From Halomonas ramblicola (GTDB taxonomy: Bacteria; Pseudomonadota; Gammaproteobacteria; Pseudomonadales; Halomonadaceae), in the NCBI RefSeq assembly GCF_030409215.1, contig NZ_JAUFPL010000001.1:1-64000 (forward strand): a stretch of DNA of 64,000 bases, given 5' to 3'. Below are positions 16,304-28,279 of this stretch, piece by piece. Each line of letters starts with the position of its first letter. Positions within the stretch are counted from its first letter, which is position 1. A program made the position numbers and the translations under genes. Below the pieces are notes generated by a model. It was not told where the DNA came from and ran no database searches. It worked only from the letters and a program-made list of their open reading frames with translations.

Positions 16304-17587
16304 ATGCTGAGACTGATCCACACCGCCGACTGGCACCTGGGCCAGAGCTTCCACGGCCAGGAGCGCCACACCGAGCACCGCGCCTTCCTCGACTGGCTGG
16401 TCGACACCCTGGAGGAGCGCCGGGCCGACGCCCTGCTGGTGGCCGGCGACGTCTTCGACGTGGTCAATCCCTCGCTGCAGGCGCAGGCGCTGCTCTACGA
16501 CTTCATCGTCAGTGCCCACGAGCGCCTGCCCCGGCTCGACATCGTGCTGATCGCCGGCAACCACGACAGCGGCAACCGCATCGAGCTGCCGGCGCCGCTG
16601 ATGCGCCGCCTGCGCACCCACGCCCTGGGCCGGGTGAGCTGGCGGGACGACGGCCGGCTCGACGCCGAGCGCCTGCTGGTGCCGCTCACCGATGCCGCCG
16701 GCGAGACCCGCGCCTGGTGCCTGGCGCTGCCCTTCCTGCGCCCCGCCGAGGTGACCGGCGCCGCCCAGGCCGAGGGTGATGCACCGAACGACTATGTCGC
16801 CGGCATCGGCCGCGTCCACGCGCAGCTGATCGCGGCCGCCCGCGAGCGGCGCGCGCCCGGCCAGGCGCTGGTGGCCATGAGCCACGCCCACCTGCATGGC
16901 GCGGCGGTCTCCGAGGCCAGCGAGCGGCCCATCGTGATCGGCGGTGAGGAGTCGATCTCCGCCGCGCTGTTCCCGCCGGAGATCGCCTATGTGGCGCTCG
17001 GCCACCTGCACCGCGCCCAGCGGGTCGGCGAGGACCGCATCCGCTACAGCGGCAGCCCCCTGCCGCTGGACTTCAGCGAGGTCGACTATCCGCACCAGGT
17101 GGTGGAGGTCACCCTCGACGGCGAGGAGTTGGCCGCGGCGGAGGCCATTCCCGCGCCGCGCCCGGTGGCCATGCACCGTATCGGCCCCGCTCCCCTCGAC
17201 GCGGTGCTGGCCGAACTCGAGGCGCTGGAGGACGACCCCGCCCTGCCCCATCAGGATCGGGAGCTTCCTAGAGAGCGCTGGCCCTGGCTGGAGGTGCGCG
17301 TCGAACTCGAGGCGCCGCTTCCCGACCTGCGCGCCCGGGTCGATGCGGCGCTGGCCGGCAAGGCGCTGCGCCTGCTGCGCCTGGAACGCCGCCTGCCCCG
17401 GGTCGAGGGCGAGGAAGCCCCGGCGCGGGTCGACCTGGAGACGCTGGGCCCGCGCAAGCTCTTCGCGCTCACCTGGCAACGGCGCTGGGGCGAGCCGCCC
17501 GACGACGAGGTGCTGGCCGACTTCGACCGGCTGCGCCAGGACGCGCTGGATGACCAGGACGCCGATGCCGGGGAGGCCCGCCCATGA
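16304..17587 (+). CDS. sbcD: SbcCD nuclease subunit SbcD (Mre11-like)
   Basis: A 427-residue calcineurin-like phosphoesterase. Metal-binding motifs are in order: Asp9 and His11 (HTADWHLGQSFHG), GDVFDVVNP, GNHDSGNR, MSHAHLHG, and LGHLHRAQRV. The C-terminal part forms the capping and SbcC-binding domain. With SbcC it makes the ATP-dependent double-strand exonuclease and hairpin endonuclease that processes palindromes and blocked ends. The start at 16304 follows a GGGGAG ribosome site. Its stop overlaps the sbcC start (ATGA), so the subunits are translationally coupled. Confidence 0.95.
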   Translation: MLRLIHTADWHLGQSFHGQERHTEHRAFLDWLVDTLEERRADALLVAGDVFDVVNPSLQAQALLYDFIVSAHERLPRLDIVLIAGNHDSGNRIELPAPLMRRLRTHALGRVSWRDDGRLDAERLLVPLTDAAGETRAWCLALPFLRPAEVTGAAQAEGDAPNDYVAGIGRVHAQLIAAARERRAPGQALVAMSHAHLHGAAVSEASERPIVIGGEESISAALFPPEIAYVALGHLHRAQRVGEDRIRYSGSPLPLDFSEVDYPHQVVEVTLDGEELAAAEAIPAPRPVAMHRIGPAPLDAVLAELEALEDDPALPHQDRELPRERWPWLEVRVELEAPLPDLRARVDAALAGKALRLLRLERRLPRVEGEEAPARVDLETLGPRKLFALTWQRRWGEPPDDEVLADFDRLRQDALDDQDADAGEARP

Positions 17588-20500
17588 GGATCCTCGCCCT
17601 GCGCCTGGAGAACCTGGCCTCCCTGCCCGGGCCCCTGGAGCTCGACTTCACCGCGGCCCCGCTCGCCGATGCCGGCCTCTTCGCCATCACCGGCCCCACC
17701 GGCGCCGGCAAGAGCACCCTGCTCGATGCGCTGTGCCTGGCGCTCTACGGCGGCACGCCGCGGCTGCGCCAGGCCCCCGGCCGCGAGGCCCCGCTGCCCG
17801 ACGTGGGCGACGCCACCCTCAATACCGCCGACCCGCGCACCCTGCTGCGCCGCGGCACCGCCGCCGGCCATGCCGAGGTGGACTTCCTGGGCCGCGACGG
17901 CCGCCGCTACCGCGCCCGCTGGGCCGTGCGCCGCGCCAGGGACAGGGTCGGCGGCAAGCTGCAGAAGGCCGAGCAGTCGCTGCGCGACCTCGACGCCGAC
18001 CGCCTGCTCACCACCCAGAAGCGCGAGTTCGACCGCCTGCTGCCGGAGCGCCTGGGCCTGACCTTCGACCAGTTCACCCGCGCCGTGCTGCTGGCCCAGA
18101 GCGAGTTCGCCGCCTTCCTGCAGGCCGACGACAACGAACGCAGCGACCTGCTGGAGCGCCTGACCGGCACCGCCGAGTACTCGGCGATCTCCATGGCCGC
18201 CTACCGCCGCGCCCAGGCGGCGAAGCAAGCGGTCGATGCCCGGGAGGCCAGGCTCGCCGACGACCTGCCCGCCGAGCCCGAGGCCCGTGCCGAACTGGAG
18301 CGCCACGCCGCGGCGGCCCAGGGCGAACTGGACGCCATCCAGCGGCAGGCCGCACGGCTGGAGACCCGGCAGCGCTGGCACGACACCGATACCCGGCTGC
18401 GCGACGCCCTCGCCGAGGGCCGCCGACATCAGCGGCAGGCCGAGGCGCGCTGGCAGGCGCTGGCCGCCGCCCGCGCCGACCGCGAGTGGCGCCGCCTGCT
18501 CGCCCCCCAGCGCCATCGTCTGAGCCGCCGGGCCGAGCTGCCCGGCGAGCTCGCCGCCCTCGAGGCGACCCATGCCGAGACGCAGCGGGCGCTGGAGGAG
18601 GCCGAGGCCACCCAGCAGCAGGCCCGCCAGGACCACGACCGGGCCGAGCTGGCACTGACCGAGGCCAGCGACGCCCGCCGCCAGGCCGACCCCGCCCTGG
18701 GCGAGGCCCGCGAACAGGCCCAGCGACTCGCCACCCTGGAGAAGCAGCTCGCCGACCTGGAGGCGAGCCATCGCCGGCAGCGAAAGCAGGCCGATGCCCT
18801 CGCCGCGGAACACCGCGAGGCCGAGCAGGCGCAGAAGGCCCTCCGGCAACGGTTTGACGACTTGCAGGCCACCCTGCGCCGCCTGCTGAGCGATCACCCG
18901 CGCCTGGATGACGCCCGCCGGGCCACCCAGCAGGCCCACGACGGCGCCGCCGAACGCCACCTGGCACTGGGCGAGCTGGCCAGTCGCTGGCAGGAGTTCG
19001 GGCGTGCCGCGGACGCCCATCGCCGGCTGGTCAGGCAGGTGGCAGCGGATCAGGCGCGCCGGGATCGGCTGCTGAACGACGGTCAGGTCGCCCGCCGGCG
19101 TCTGGACGCGGCCCAGGCCCACCTCGACAGCGTCGCCTCCCTGATCGAGCGCAGCCGCGCCGTGCGCAGCGAAAGCGTGACGCGGCTGCGCGAGGCCCTG
19201 CAGGAGGGCGAGCCCTGCCCGGTCTGCGGCGGGCTCGACCACCCCTACCGCCAGCGGCCGCCGGCCACGCCGGAGGCCGCCCAGCTCGCCGCCCAGGAAG
19301 CGGAGGAGGCCCGCCAGCTCGAGGCGGCCCAGGACGCCCGCGACGCGGCCCAGACGCAGCGCGACCAGTTGTTCGGCGAGTATCACGGCCTGCAGGCCAC
19401 CCTCGAGCGACGCGGTCAGGAACAGGACGAGGCCGAACGGCGCCTGAACGCCGCCCGATCCGCCCTGGAGGCGCACCCGCTGCATGCCGAACTCGCCGCC
19501 GTCGGCGAGGCCGAGCGCGACGCCTGGCTGCAGGCCCAGCGCGATGAGAGCGAGGCGCGTCGCGAGCGGCAACGCCAGACCCTCGACGACCTGGCCCGGG
19601 CCGAGGCCGAGCTGGCCCCGCTGGAGGAATCCCTGCGCCAGGGGGAGCTGGCGCTCACCCGCCTGGCAACCGAGAAGGCCGGCATCGGCCGAGGGCTCGC
19701 CGAGCTGGACGAACAGCTACCGCCGATGCGGCAGCGGCGTGACGCCCTCGCCCGCGAACTCACCGCCCGGCTCGGCGAACACGCCTCGCCGGACGCCTGG
19801 CAGCGGCACCTCGACGCCCGCCAGGAGCGCGCCCGCCAGGCGCGGGATGCGGCGCTGGCCAAGCTGCACGACGCCCAGCAGGCGCAGCAACGCCTCGCCC
19901 AGCAGGCGCAGTACGAGCGCGACCGGCTCACCGCGCTGGCCGAGGAGCGCGCCACCCTGGAGAGCGAACTGGCCGACTGGCGCCGCGCCCACCCCGAGCT
20001 GGATGACGCCACCCTGGAGCGGCTGCTGGCCCAGTCCGACGAGGAGGCCCGGCACCAGGAACGGGAGCTGGACGACGCCGACCAGGCGCGCCAGCAGGCC
20101 GCCGCCACTTTCGCCGAGCGTCGCCAGGCGCTGCTCGCCCATCGCCGCGACCAGGGGCTGGCCGAGGACGACGCGGCCTTGCTCGGCGAGGCCCTGGATG
20201 CCGAGATCGCCCGCCGCCGGGAGGCCCTGGCCGACGAACGCGAGGCGCTCGCCCCGCAGCTCGAGCGGGCCCAGGCGCACCGCGACGAGACCCTGCATGC
20301 CCTGCGCGACGACGACCGCCGCCGCGCGCGCCAACGGGAGAGCCGGGCCGAGCTGGAGGCGGCCCGCGCCGAATACCGCCGCTGGGGCCGCATCAGCGAG
20401 CTGATCGGCGCCGCCGACGGCAAGACGTTCCGGCGCATCGCCCAGGCCTACAACCTGGAGCAGCTGCTGGAACATGCCAACGTCCACCTGGCCGGGCTCA

Positions 20501-20880
20501 GCCGCCGCTACCGCCTGGTGCGCGGCGGCAGCGAACTCGGCCTGCTGGTGGTGGATCACGACATGGGCGACGAACGCCGCTCGGTGCACTCCCTCTCCGG
20601 CGGCGAGACCTTCCTGGTCTCCCTGGCGCTGGCCCTGGGGCTGGCCTCCATGGCCTCGGGGGAACTGGTGATCGAGTCGCTGTTCATCGACGAGGGCTTC
20701 GGCAGCCTGGATCCCCAGTCGCTGGCCCTGGCCATGGAGGCCCTCGACGGCCTGCAGGCCCTGGGCCGCCGCGTGGGGGTGATCTCCCACGTCCAGGAGA
20801 TGCACGAACGCATCCCGGTGCAGATCCAGGTGGAACCGCTGGGCAACGGCACCAGCCGGGCACGGCTGGTCACGGTCTGA
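17584..20880 (+). CDS. sbcC: SbcCD nuclease subunit SbcC (Rad50-like SMC ATPase)
   Basis: A 1098-residue protein with the SMC/Rad50 plan: Walker A GPTGAGKST at residues 37-45, long Ala/Glu/Arg/Gln-rich coiled coils, the zinc hook CPVC at 545-548 (EGEPCPVCGGLDHPY), a second coiled coil, then the ABC signature SLSGGETFLVSLALALGLA near 1000 and Walker B FIDEGFGSLD near 1034. It is the ATPase and DNA-tethering subunit of SbcCD. The heavy Arg/Ala codon bias creates long spurious frames on both strands here. Transcription ends in GC-rich hairpins before the convergent katG. Confidence 0.95.
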   Translation: MRILALRLENLASLPGPLELDFTAAPLADAGLFAITGPTGAGKSTLLDALCLALYGGTPRLRQAPGREAPLPDVGDATLNTADPRTLLRRGTAAGHAEVDFLGRDGRRYRARWAVRRARDRVGGKLQKAEQSLRDLDADRLLTTQKREFDRLLPERLGLTFDQFTRAVLLAQSEFAAFLQADDNERSDLLERLTGTAEYSAISMAAYRRAQAAKQAVDAREARLADDLPAEPEARAELERHAAAAQGELDAIQRQAARLETRQRWHDTDTRLRDALAEGRRHQRQAEARWQALAAARADREWRRLLAPQRHRLSRRAELPGELAALEATHAETQRALEEAEATQQQARQDHDRAELALTEASDARRQADPALGEAREQAQRLATLEKQLADLEASHRRQRKQADALAAEHREAEQAQKALRQRFDDLQATLRRLLSDHPRLDDARRATQQAHDGAAERHLALGELASRWQEFGRAADAHRRLVRQVAADQARRDRLLNDGQVARRRLDAAQAHLDSVASLIERSRAVRSESVTRLREALQEGEPCPVCGGLDHPYRQRPPATPEAAQLAAQEAEEARQLEAAQDARDAAQTQRDQLFGEYHGLQATLERRGQEQDEAERRLNAARSALEAHPLHAELAAVGEAERDAWLQAQRDESEARRERQRQTLDDLARAEAELAPLEESLRQGELALTRLATEKAGIGRGLAELDEQLPPMRQRRDALARELTARLGEHASPDAWQRHLDARQERARQARDAALAKLHDAQQAQQRLAQQAQYERDRLTALAEERATLESELADWRRAHPELDDATLERLLAQSDEEARHQERELDDADQARQQAAATFAERRQALLAHRRDQGLAEDDAALLGEALDAEIARRREALADEREALAPQLERAQAHRDETLHALRDDDRRRARQRESRAELEAARAEYRRWGRISELIGAADGKTFRRIAQAYNLEQLLEHANVHLAGLSRRYRLVRGGSELGLLVVDHDMGDERRSVHSLSGGETFLVSLALALGLASMASGELVIESLFIDEGFGSLDPQSLALAMEALDGLQALGRRVGVISHVQEMHERIPVQIQVEPLGNGTSRARLVTV

Positions 20881-20916
20881 GGCGAGCTCCGCCCCTGACG
20901 GCCCCCCATACGAGAT

Positions 20917-20985
20917 CACCCCGGCCGAGGCCGGGGTGAGAAGCGACCCGGCGCCGGGCCCCTGGGTGGGGCCCGCACGCCTTTT
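20917..20985. terminator. Two GC-rich hairpins between convergent sbcC and katG
   Basis: The first is a perfect 10 bp stem CACCCCGGCC / GGCCGGGGTG at 20917-20938 with a two-base loop. The second is GGGCCCC / GGGGCCC at 20956-20974, followed on the plus strand by CTTTT at 20981-20985. Neither has a close, long U-tract, so termination would be modest, or the hairpins may simply protect mRNA 3' ends of both genes. Confidence 0.5.
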
Positions 20986-20993
20986 AGCCCGGG

Positions 20994-23294
<2,301 letters not shown>

Positions 23295-23478
23295 TCACAA
23301 CTCGTACAATGGTCAGAGCGGCTGACGGGAGTCAACTCGCCGGTGGTCATGCTGCGAAGCGGCCGTGGCATTCCTTGCCCGCCATCAACATAAGACAAGG
23401 TATAGCAATTCCGCGCCATGGATGGATTTGATTTACCACACCAAGGCAATAGCTTGCCTTTATGTGGAAGGAGGCGAC

Positions 23479-23760
23479 ATGCATATCGGCATCCTGACAC
23501 TGCGCATCTCGCTGCCCGGCTGTCGCTCCCTCAAGGAGAAGCGCCAGCGCATGGGCGGCCTGCATGAACGCTTCGGCCGCCACCCGGCGGTGGCGGTCTG
23601 CGAAAGCAGCGATCATGACCGGCTGGAGGCCAGCGAATGGACCTTCGTGGTGACCGCGACCTCGGCGCAGAAGGTCGAGTCCCTGTGCAGCGAGATCGAG
23701 GACAAGCTGCAGCGCACCGTGGACGGGCGGGTGCTGGAGGCGACACGGGAGCTGCTGTAG
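23479..23760 (+). CDS. DUF503 family small protein
   Basis: A 93-residue protein of the DUF503 (YlxP-like) family, with ILTLRISLPGCRSLKEKRQ at the N-terminus and CSEIEDKLQRTVDGRVLEA near the C-terminus. The start at 23479 has a very strong GGAAGGAGG ribosome site. The family is uncharacterised; some members sit near ribosome-maturation genes, which is not the case here. Upstream, 23217-23478 is an AT-richer intergenic region shared with divergent katG, where I see no certain element. Confidence 0.88.
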   Translation: MHIGILTLRISLPGCRSLKEKRQRMGGLHERFGRHPAVAVCESSDHDRLEASEWTFVVTATSAQKVESLCSEIEDKLQRTVDGRVLEATRELL

Positions 23761-23796
23761 CGCCCCGGCCCGACGGCCGGCGCTCATCGGGCCTGC

Positions 23797-24234
23797 CTAT
23801 ACCCGATGCGGATGCAGCCACTGCCTGAGCTGGGGCCCCGACATCAGGCCCGCCTGGCGCGCCACTTCCTGGCCGCCACGGAACACCACCAGGGTGGGAA
23901 TGCTGCGAATCGCGAAGCGGCCGGCCAGCGCCCGCTCGGCCTCGGTATCCAGCTTGGCGAAACGCAGGCGCGGCGCCAGCTCCCGCGCCGCCTCGGCGAA
24001 GACCGGCGCCATCGCCTTGCAGGGCCCGCACCAGCTCGCCCAGAAGTCCACCACCACCGGCAGGGTGCTGCGCTCCACCAGGGCCGGGAAGTTGGCCGCG
24101 GTCAGCACCAGCGGCTCACGGGTGAACAGGGGCTTGTGGCACTTTCCGCAACGCGGCACATCGTCCAGCCGCGCCTGACTGACGCGATTGATCGTCAGGC
24201 AGTGTGGGCAGCCGAGGGTATAGGCATCGCTCAT
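23797..24234 (-). CDS. trxC: Thioredoxin 2 (zinc-containing)
   Basis: A 145-residue protein. The N-terminal zinc ribbon has Cys9, Cys12, Cys29 and Cys32 (GCPHC, CGKC), followed by a thioredoxin domain with active site WCGPC (Cys69, Cys72), the cis-Pro in IRSIPTLVVF, and a normal C-terminal helix. This is the TrxC architecture; TrxC is a cytoplasmic reductase often induced by OxyR. The start MSDAYTLGCPHC at 24234 is preceded by GGAAG. The frame stays open upstream and would add a signal-peptide-like segment; see the adjoining entry. Confidence 0.93.
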   Translation of the reverse strand: MSDAYTLGCPHCLTINRVSQARLDDVPRCGKCHKPLFTREPLVLTAANFPALVERSTLPVVVDFWASWCGPCKAMAPVFAEAARELAPRLRFAKLDTEAERALAGRFAIRSIPTLVVFRGGQEVARQAGLMSGPQLRQWLHPHRV

Positions 24235-24366
24235 GGCAGCTTCCGCAGATGTCATTGCAGCGAATATGGCGGAAAAACGCCGTAGCGTACAGTGGGCCAC
24301 GACGATTCGCTCCGCCCAAGCGGCAGGCGCCATCAGCGCAGATAGCGCGAGAAGGCAAGCTTTCAT
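24235..24366 (-). other. Signal-peptide-like in-frame leader upstream of trxC
   Basis: From an ATG at 24366 the frame reads MKACLLALSALMAPAAWAER, a good Sec signal peptide, and then runs without a stop through about 24 unremarkable residues into trxC. A weak AGGA ribosome site precedes it. TrxC proteins are cytoplasmic and need no leader, so this is either a truncated exported-protein gene fused in frame or coincidence. The remaining 24367-24539 holds nothing I recognise. Confidence 0.4.
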
Positions 24367-24539
24367 CGTCCTGATCCCCGGGATGGGTAAAAACTGCGGA
24401 CCATGCATGGCTGAACCATACTGGACAGGCGCCTGTTTCGTGAATATAGCGGGCCATTCGACCCATCCGATCGATCGAGGTGTTTCGACATAGGGGTCGC
24501 TCGCGACGCTCGGGCGAGTCCGACAAGCGCCTTCCGTGA

Positions 24540-25547
24540 ATGATGATCAAGGGACGCTGGATACGAGTGTGGTGGCTGGTCATGGCGGTGTTGCTGCCGG
24601 TGGTGCTGGCGGGCGGCTACTGGCAGATGTTCCACATGCCGGGCAGCAGCTACCGGGGCACACCGCCGCCCCTGGATGCCCGGGGCGAGGCGCTGCGCGG
24701 GCGGTTGCAGACGCACGTACGCGCGCTGGCGGAAGGGGTCGGTGAGCGTCATGTCTGGCGCCCCGAGGCGCTGCGGGCGGCCGCCGACTACATCGAGCGG
24801 GCCTTTCGCGACGCCGGCCTGGCGCCGCGGCGCCTGCCGGTGCCTCGCGGCGACCAGGTGTTCCACAATCTCGAGGTGCGGCTGCCGGGCAGCGGGGCAA
24901 CGGACGAGATCCTGGTGGTCGGCGCCCATTACGACACCGTGCGCGGTACGCCCGGGGCCGACGACAACGCCTCCGGCGTGGCGGTGCTGCTGGAGCTGGC
25001 GCGGCTCCTGCAGGGGACCGAGCACGAGCGGGAGATTCGCCTGGTCGCCTTCGTCAACGAGGAGGCGCCGCACTTCGGCAGCGACGCCATGGGCAGCCTG
25101 ACCTATGCTCGCGAGGCCCGGGCGCGGGGCGAGGCCATCGTCGGCATGCTCTCGCTGGAGATGCTCGGCCACTATACCGACGCGCCCGGCAGCCAGGCGT
25201 ATCCGCCGCTGCTCGACCTCGTCTACCCCGACCGCGGCAACTTCGTGGCCTGCGTCGGCAACCTGCGTTCACGACGCCTGGTGCGCCGGGTGACGGGCGC
25301 CTTTCGTCGGCATGCCGAGATCCCCTCGGAAGGGCTGGCCGCCCCGGAGTTGCTGCGCGATATCTTCCGCTCCGACCACTGGGCGTTCTGGGAAATGGGC
25401 TACCCGGCGATGATGCTCACCGACACCGCCGATTTCCGCAATCCGCACTACCATGGCCCAGGCGACACCTGGGACACGCTCGACTACGCGAGCATGGCGC
25501 GGCTGACCCCGGCACTGGCCAAGACGCTGGCGCAGCTGGGGCGCTGA
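24540..25547 (+). CDS. M28-family zinc metallopeptidase, membrane-anchored or exported
   Basis: A 335-residue protein. An N-terminal hydrophobic segment (VWWLVMAVLLPVVLAGGYW, about 10-28) would export or anchor it in the periplasm. The co-catalytic zinc ligands of M28 aminopeptidases are present in order: VVGAHYDTVRGTPGADDNASG (His, Asp), FVNEEAPHFGS (Glu-Glu), LEMLGHYTD, and FRNPHYHGPGDT (final His). It trims peptides from the N-terminus. It is followed, after a REP-like element, by a peptide-type ABC importer on the same strand, so a joint peptide-scavenging role is plausible but not proven. Confidence 0.88.
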   Translation: MMIKGRWIRVWWLVMAVLLPVVLAGGYWQMFHMPGSSYRGTPPPLDARGEALRGRLQTHVRALAEGVGERHVWRPEALRAAADYIERAFRDAGLAPRRLPVPRGDQVFHNLEVRLPGSGATDEILVVGAHYDTVRGTPGADDNASGVAVLLELARLLQGTEHEREIRLVAFVNEEAPHFGSDAMGSLTYAREARARGEAIVGMLSLEMLGHYTDAPGSQAYPPLLDLVYPDRGNFVACVGNLRSRRLVRRVTGAFRRHAEIPSEGLAAPELLRDIFRSDHWAFWEMGYPAMMLTDTADFRNPHYHGPGDTWDTLDYASMARLTPALAKTLAQLGR

Positions 25548-25565
25548 GATAAGGTGCTTCGCAGA

Positions 25566-25629
25566 TCACCGTGAAAGGGTGATGGCGTGGGATCAGACAC
25601 CACCTCGCGCTCTGAAGAGCGCTCCCACG
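25566..25629. repeat. REP-like nested palindrome
   Basis: A small stem TCACC/GGTGA at 25566-25582 precedes a nested palindrome: outer arms CGTGGGA (25586-25592) and TCCCACG (25623-25629), inner arms GCGCTCT / AGAGCGC (25607-25622). The GTGGGAGCGCTCTTCAGAGCGC pattern resembles the REP sequences of pseudomonads. It lies between the M28 peptidase and the ABC operon and may be a transcript-end stabiliser. Confidence 0.55.
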
Positions 25630-25750
25630 ACGAGGCACAGCTGGGTATCGAAGGTAAGGGGCCTGCCCCCGATTGGCTGTCCCGGATGGCCGAACTCGCC
25701 TAGGGTATAGGGAAAGCCAGGCAACCGGGATAATGGCCGACGGAGCGCCG

Positions 25751-28279
25751 ATGAGACGTCTGTTGTTCCTTGGCGCGACACTGATCCTGGCAGGCGTGGT
25801 CGCGGTGGCCCTGCGTCAACCGGCACCGTCTACTGCGCCGGCCATGGGCCAGGAGAGCGCGACGGCGGAGCTCCGGTCGCGCCGCGGGGCGCTGGTGGAT
25901 CAGGTCGTGTTCACCCGCGAGGACGAGCCGGGCCGGGTCACGGGCCTGATCGAGGCAGGCACTCATCAGGTCTTCACCCAGGGCATCTCCAATCCCGGTA
26001 TCTTCCGCCGGCTGCGCGATTCCCTCGCCACCGGCTACGACCTCTCCTACGGCACCTCCAGCGAGCTGACCCTGAACCCGGCCGGGCCGGAGCTGGCCGA
26101 CGGCACCCTCAATCCCTTCCATGTGCCGGCCATTCGCGAGGCGCTCAACCGCCTGGTGGATCGCGACTATATCGCCCAGGAACTCTATGGGGGCCTGGCC
26201 GAGCCGCGTTTCCTGCCGCTCTCCACCGCCTTTCCCGACTATGCACGCCTGGCCGCCGTGGCCCGCGAGCTGGAGCTGCGCTACGCCCATGACCCCGACG
26301 CCGCCCGCGAGGCGATCCACCGCGAGATGGCGGCGCTCGGGGCGCGTCTCCGCGAGGGCGTGTGGCACTACGAAAACGAGCCGGTGCGCCTGATCGTGCT
26401 GATCCGCACCGAGGACCAACGCCGCCAGGTCGGCGACTACGCCGCCAACCTGCTGCAGGAGCTGGGCTTCGTCGTCGAGCGCCGCTATCGCACCGCCGAG
26501 GAGGCCTCGCGCATCTGGATCGCCACGGACCCCAGGGCCGGGCGGTGGCACCTCTATACCGGCGGCTGGATCAGCATCGTCATCCAGCGCGATCAGGCGG
26601 AGGTCTTCAGCTTCTACTACACCCCCCGCGGACGTGCCGAACCCCTGTGGCAGGCCTACGAGCCGGCCCCGGAATTCGACGAGCTCGCCGACCGCCTGCA
26701 GCGCCGTGACTACCGGAACTGGGAGGAGCGCCAGGCGATGATGGCGCGGGCGCTGGAACTGGCCATGCAGGATTCGTCGCGGATCTGGCTGGTCGACCAG
26801 CTCAACGCCTCGGCGCGGGCCGCCGACGTGGAGGTGGCCGTCGATCTCGCCGGCGGGCTCGCCGGCTCGGCGCTATGGCCCTACACCCTGCGCTATGCCG
26901 ACCGGGTGGGCGGACGCATGGTGTTCGGCACGCCGGGGCTGTTGACCGAGCCGTGGAACCCGGTGTCGGGCAGCAACTGGATCTTCGACCAGATGATCAT
27001 GCGCGCGACCCAGGACCCGGTGGCGCTGCCCGACCCCTTCACCGGGCTCTACCGTCCCCAGCGCATCGAGCGTGCCGCGGTGACCGTGCAGGAAGACGTG
27101 ACAATCGGGCGCACCCTCGACTGGTTGAGCGTCTCGACGGCGGAGGAGATCGTCGTGCCGGAAGCGGCCTGGATCGACTGGGACGGCGAGGCGGGGCGCT
27201 TCGTCAGCGTCGGCGAGGCGCACGACGCGCCCGTCACCGCCCGCACCCGGGTCCGGGTGCGCTACGACGAGGAGCTGTTCGCGCAGCGCTGGCACGACGG
27301 CTCGCCGCTGTCGCTGGCCGACTTCGTGCTGCCATGGATCCTGGCCTTCGAACGGGCCGACGAGGCGAGCCGGCTCTACGACCCGGCCTACCTGCCCACC
27401 TTCGAGGTCTTCCAGCGCCACTTCCGCGGCTGGCACATCGTCTCCCGCGACCCGCTGGTCATCGAGGTCTACAGCGACCAGATCTTTCCCGACGCCGAGA
27501 CCCTGGTGGCCAACCGCGCGCCCGCGCCGCAGCCGTGGCACGCCCTGGCCCTGGGGATCTTCGCCGAGCGCCAGGGGGAGCTGGCGTTCTCCTCCAACAA
27601 GGCGGACCGACGGCGGGTGGACTGGATGAGCCTGGTGGCCGGGCCCAGCGTGCCGATCCTCGCGCGCCATCTCGCGCGGGCCCGCGAGCGCACTGCGTCA
27701 CCCTTCCCCGGCGTGTTCGACGAGCTGCTCGAGGAAGACGAGATCGCCGCCCGCTATCGGGCGCTCGCCGACTGGCATGCGCAGCGCGGGCATTTCTGGA
27801 TCGGCAACGGCCCCTTCCTGCTCGATTCGGTGCACCCCGTGGCGGGCAGCCTGGTGCTCGAGCGCTTCCGAGACTTCCCCGACCCGGCCGACAAGTGGCT
27901 GGGCTTCGCCCGTCCCGCGATTCCGGAACTCGACCTCGACGGTCCCCTGGTCACGGCGCTCGGCACGACAGACGAGGGCGACGCGGCGACGTTTCGCCTG
28001 GCGGTGACCCTCGAGGGCGAGCCCTACCCGCCGGCGGCGATCGATCGGGTGCAGTTCCTGCTCTTCGACGGCCGCGGGACCCTGGTCGAGCGCGGCGCGG
28101 CCGAGCCGCGCGACGACGGGCATTGGCGGATCGCCCCGTCGCCGGCGGCGCTCGCCGGCCTGGGCGTCGGCGCCAACCGCCTGGAGGTCGCCGTGACCAG
28201 CCACCGCGTGGCCCTGCCGGCCTTCGCCTCCCACGTCTTCGCCACGGTGCCGCCGGGCGGCACGGAGGCATCGCCATGA
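25751..28279 (+). CDS. ABC transporter substrate-binding protein, unusually long family-5 type
   Basis: About 842 residues, against roughly 500-600 for most peptide-binding family-5 proteins. A signal anchor (RRLLFLGATLILAGVVAVAL) opens it. Segments such as IREALNRLVDRDYIAQELYGG, SNWIFDQMIMRATQDPVALPDPFTG (shown in two parts in the protein) and DGSPLSLADFVLPWILAFERADE fit the oligopeptide-binding fold. The C-terminal about 110 residues look like an extra beta-domain. The start at 25751 follows CGGAG; 25733 is an alternative. It is the first gene of a five-gene operon whose members overlap by stop/start codons. The substrate is unknown. Confidence 0.85.
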   Translation: MRRLLFLGATLILAGVVAVALRQPAPSTAPAMGQESATAELRSRRGALVDQVVFTREDEPGRVTGLIEAGTHQVFTQGISNPGIFRRLRDSLATGYDLSYGTSSELTLNPAGPELADGTLNPFHVPAIREALNRLVDRDYIAQELYGGLAEPRFLPLSTAFPDYARLAAVARELELRYAHDPDAAREAIHREMAALGARLREGVWHYENEPVRLIVLIRTEDQRRQVGDYAANLLQELGFVVERRYRTAEEASRIWIATDPRAGRWHLYTGGWISIVIQRDQAEVFSFYYTPRGRAEPLWQAYEPAPEFDELADRLQRRDYRNWEERQAMMARALELAMQDSSRIWLVDQLNASARAADVEVAVDLAGGLAGSALWPYTLRYADRVGGRMVFGTPGLLTEPWNPVSGSNWIFDQMIMRATQDPVALPDPFTGLYRPQRIERAAVTVQEDVTIGRTLDWLSVSTAEEIVVPEAAWIDWDGEAGRFVSVGEAHDAPVTARTRVRVRYDEELFAQRWHDGSPLSLADFVLPWILAFERADEASRLYDPAYLPTFEVFQRHFRGWHIVSRDPLVIEVYSDQIFPDAETLVANRAPAPQPWHALALGIFAERQGELAFSSNKADRRRVDWMSLVAGPSVPILARHLARARERTASPFPGVFDELLEEDEIAARYRALADWHAQRGHFWIGNGPFLLDSVHPVAGSLVLERFRDFPDPADKWLGFARPAIPELDLDGPLVTALGTTDEGDAATFRLAVTLEGEPYPPAAIDRVQFLLFDGRGTLVERGAAEPRDDGHWRIAPSPAALAGLGVGANRLEVAVTSHRVALPAFASHVFATVPPGGTEASP

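Noticed and set aside
15539..17479. A 646-codon minus-strand frame continuing upstream of endonuclease V
   Set aside because: The part upstream of 16228 is antisense to sbcD; only the last 230 codons are endonuclease V.
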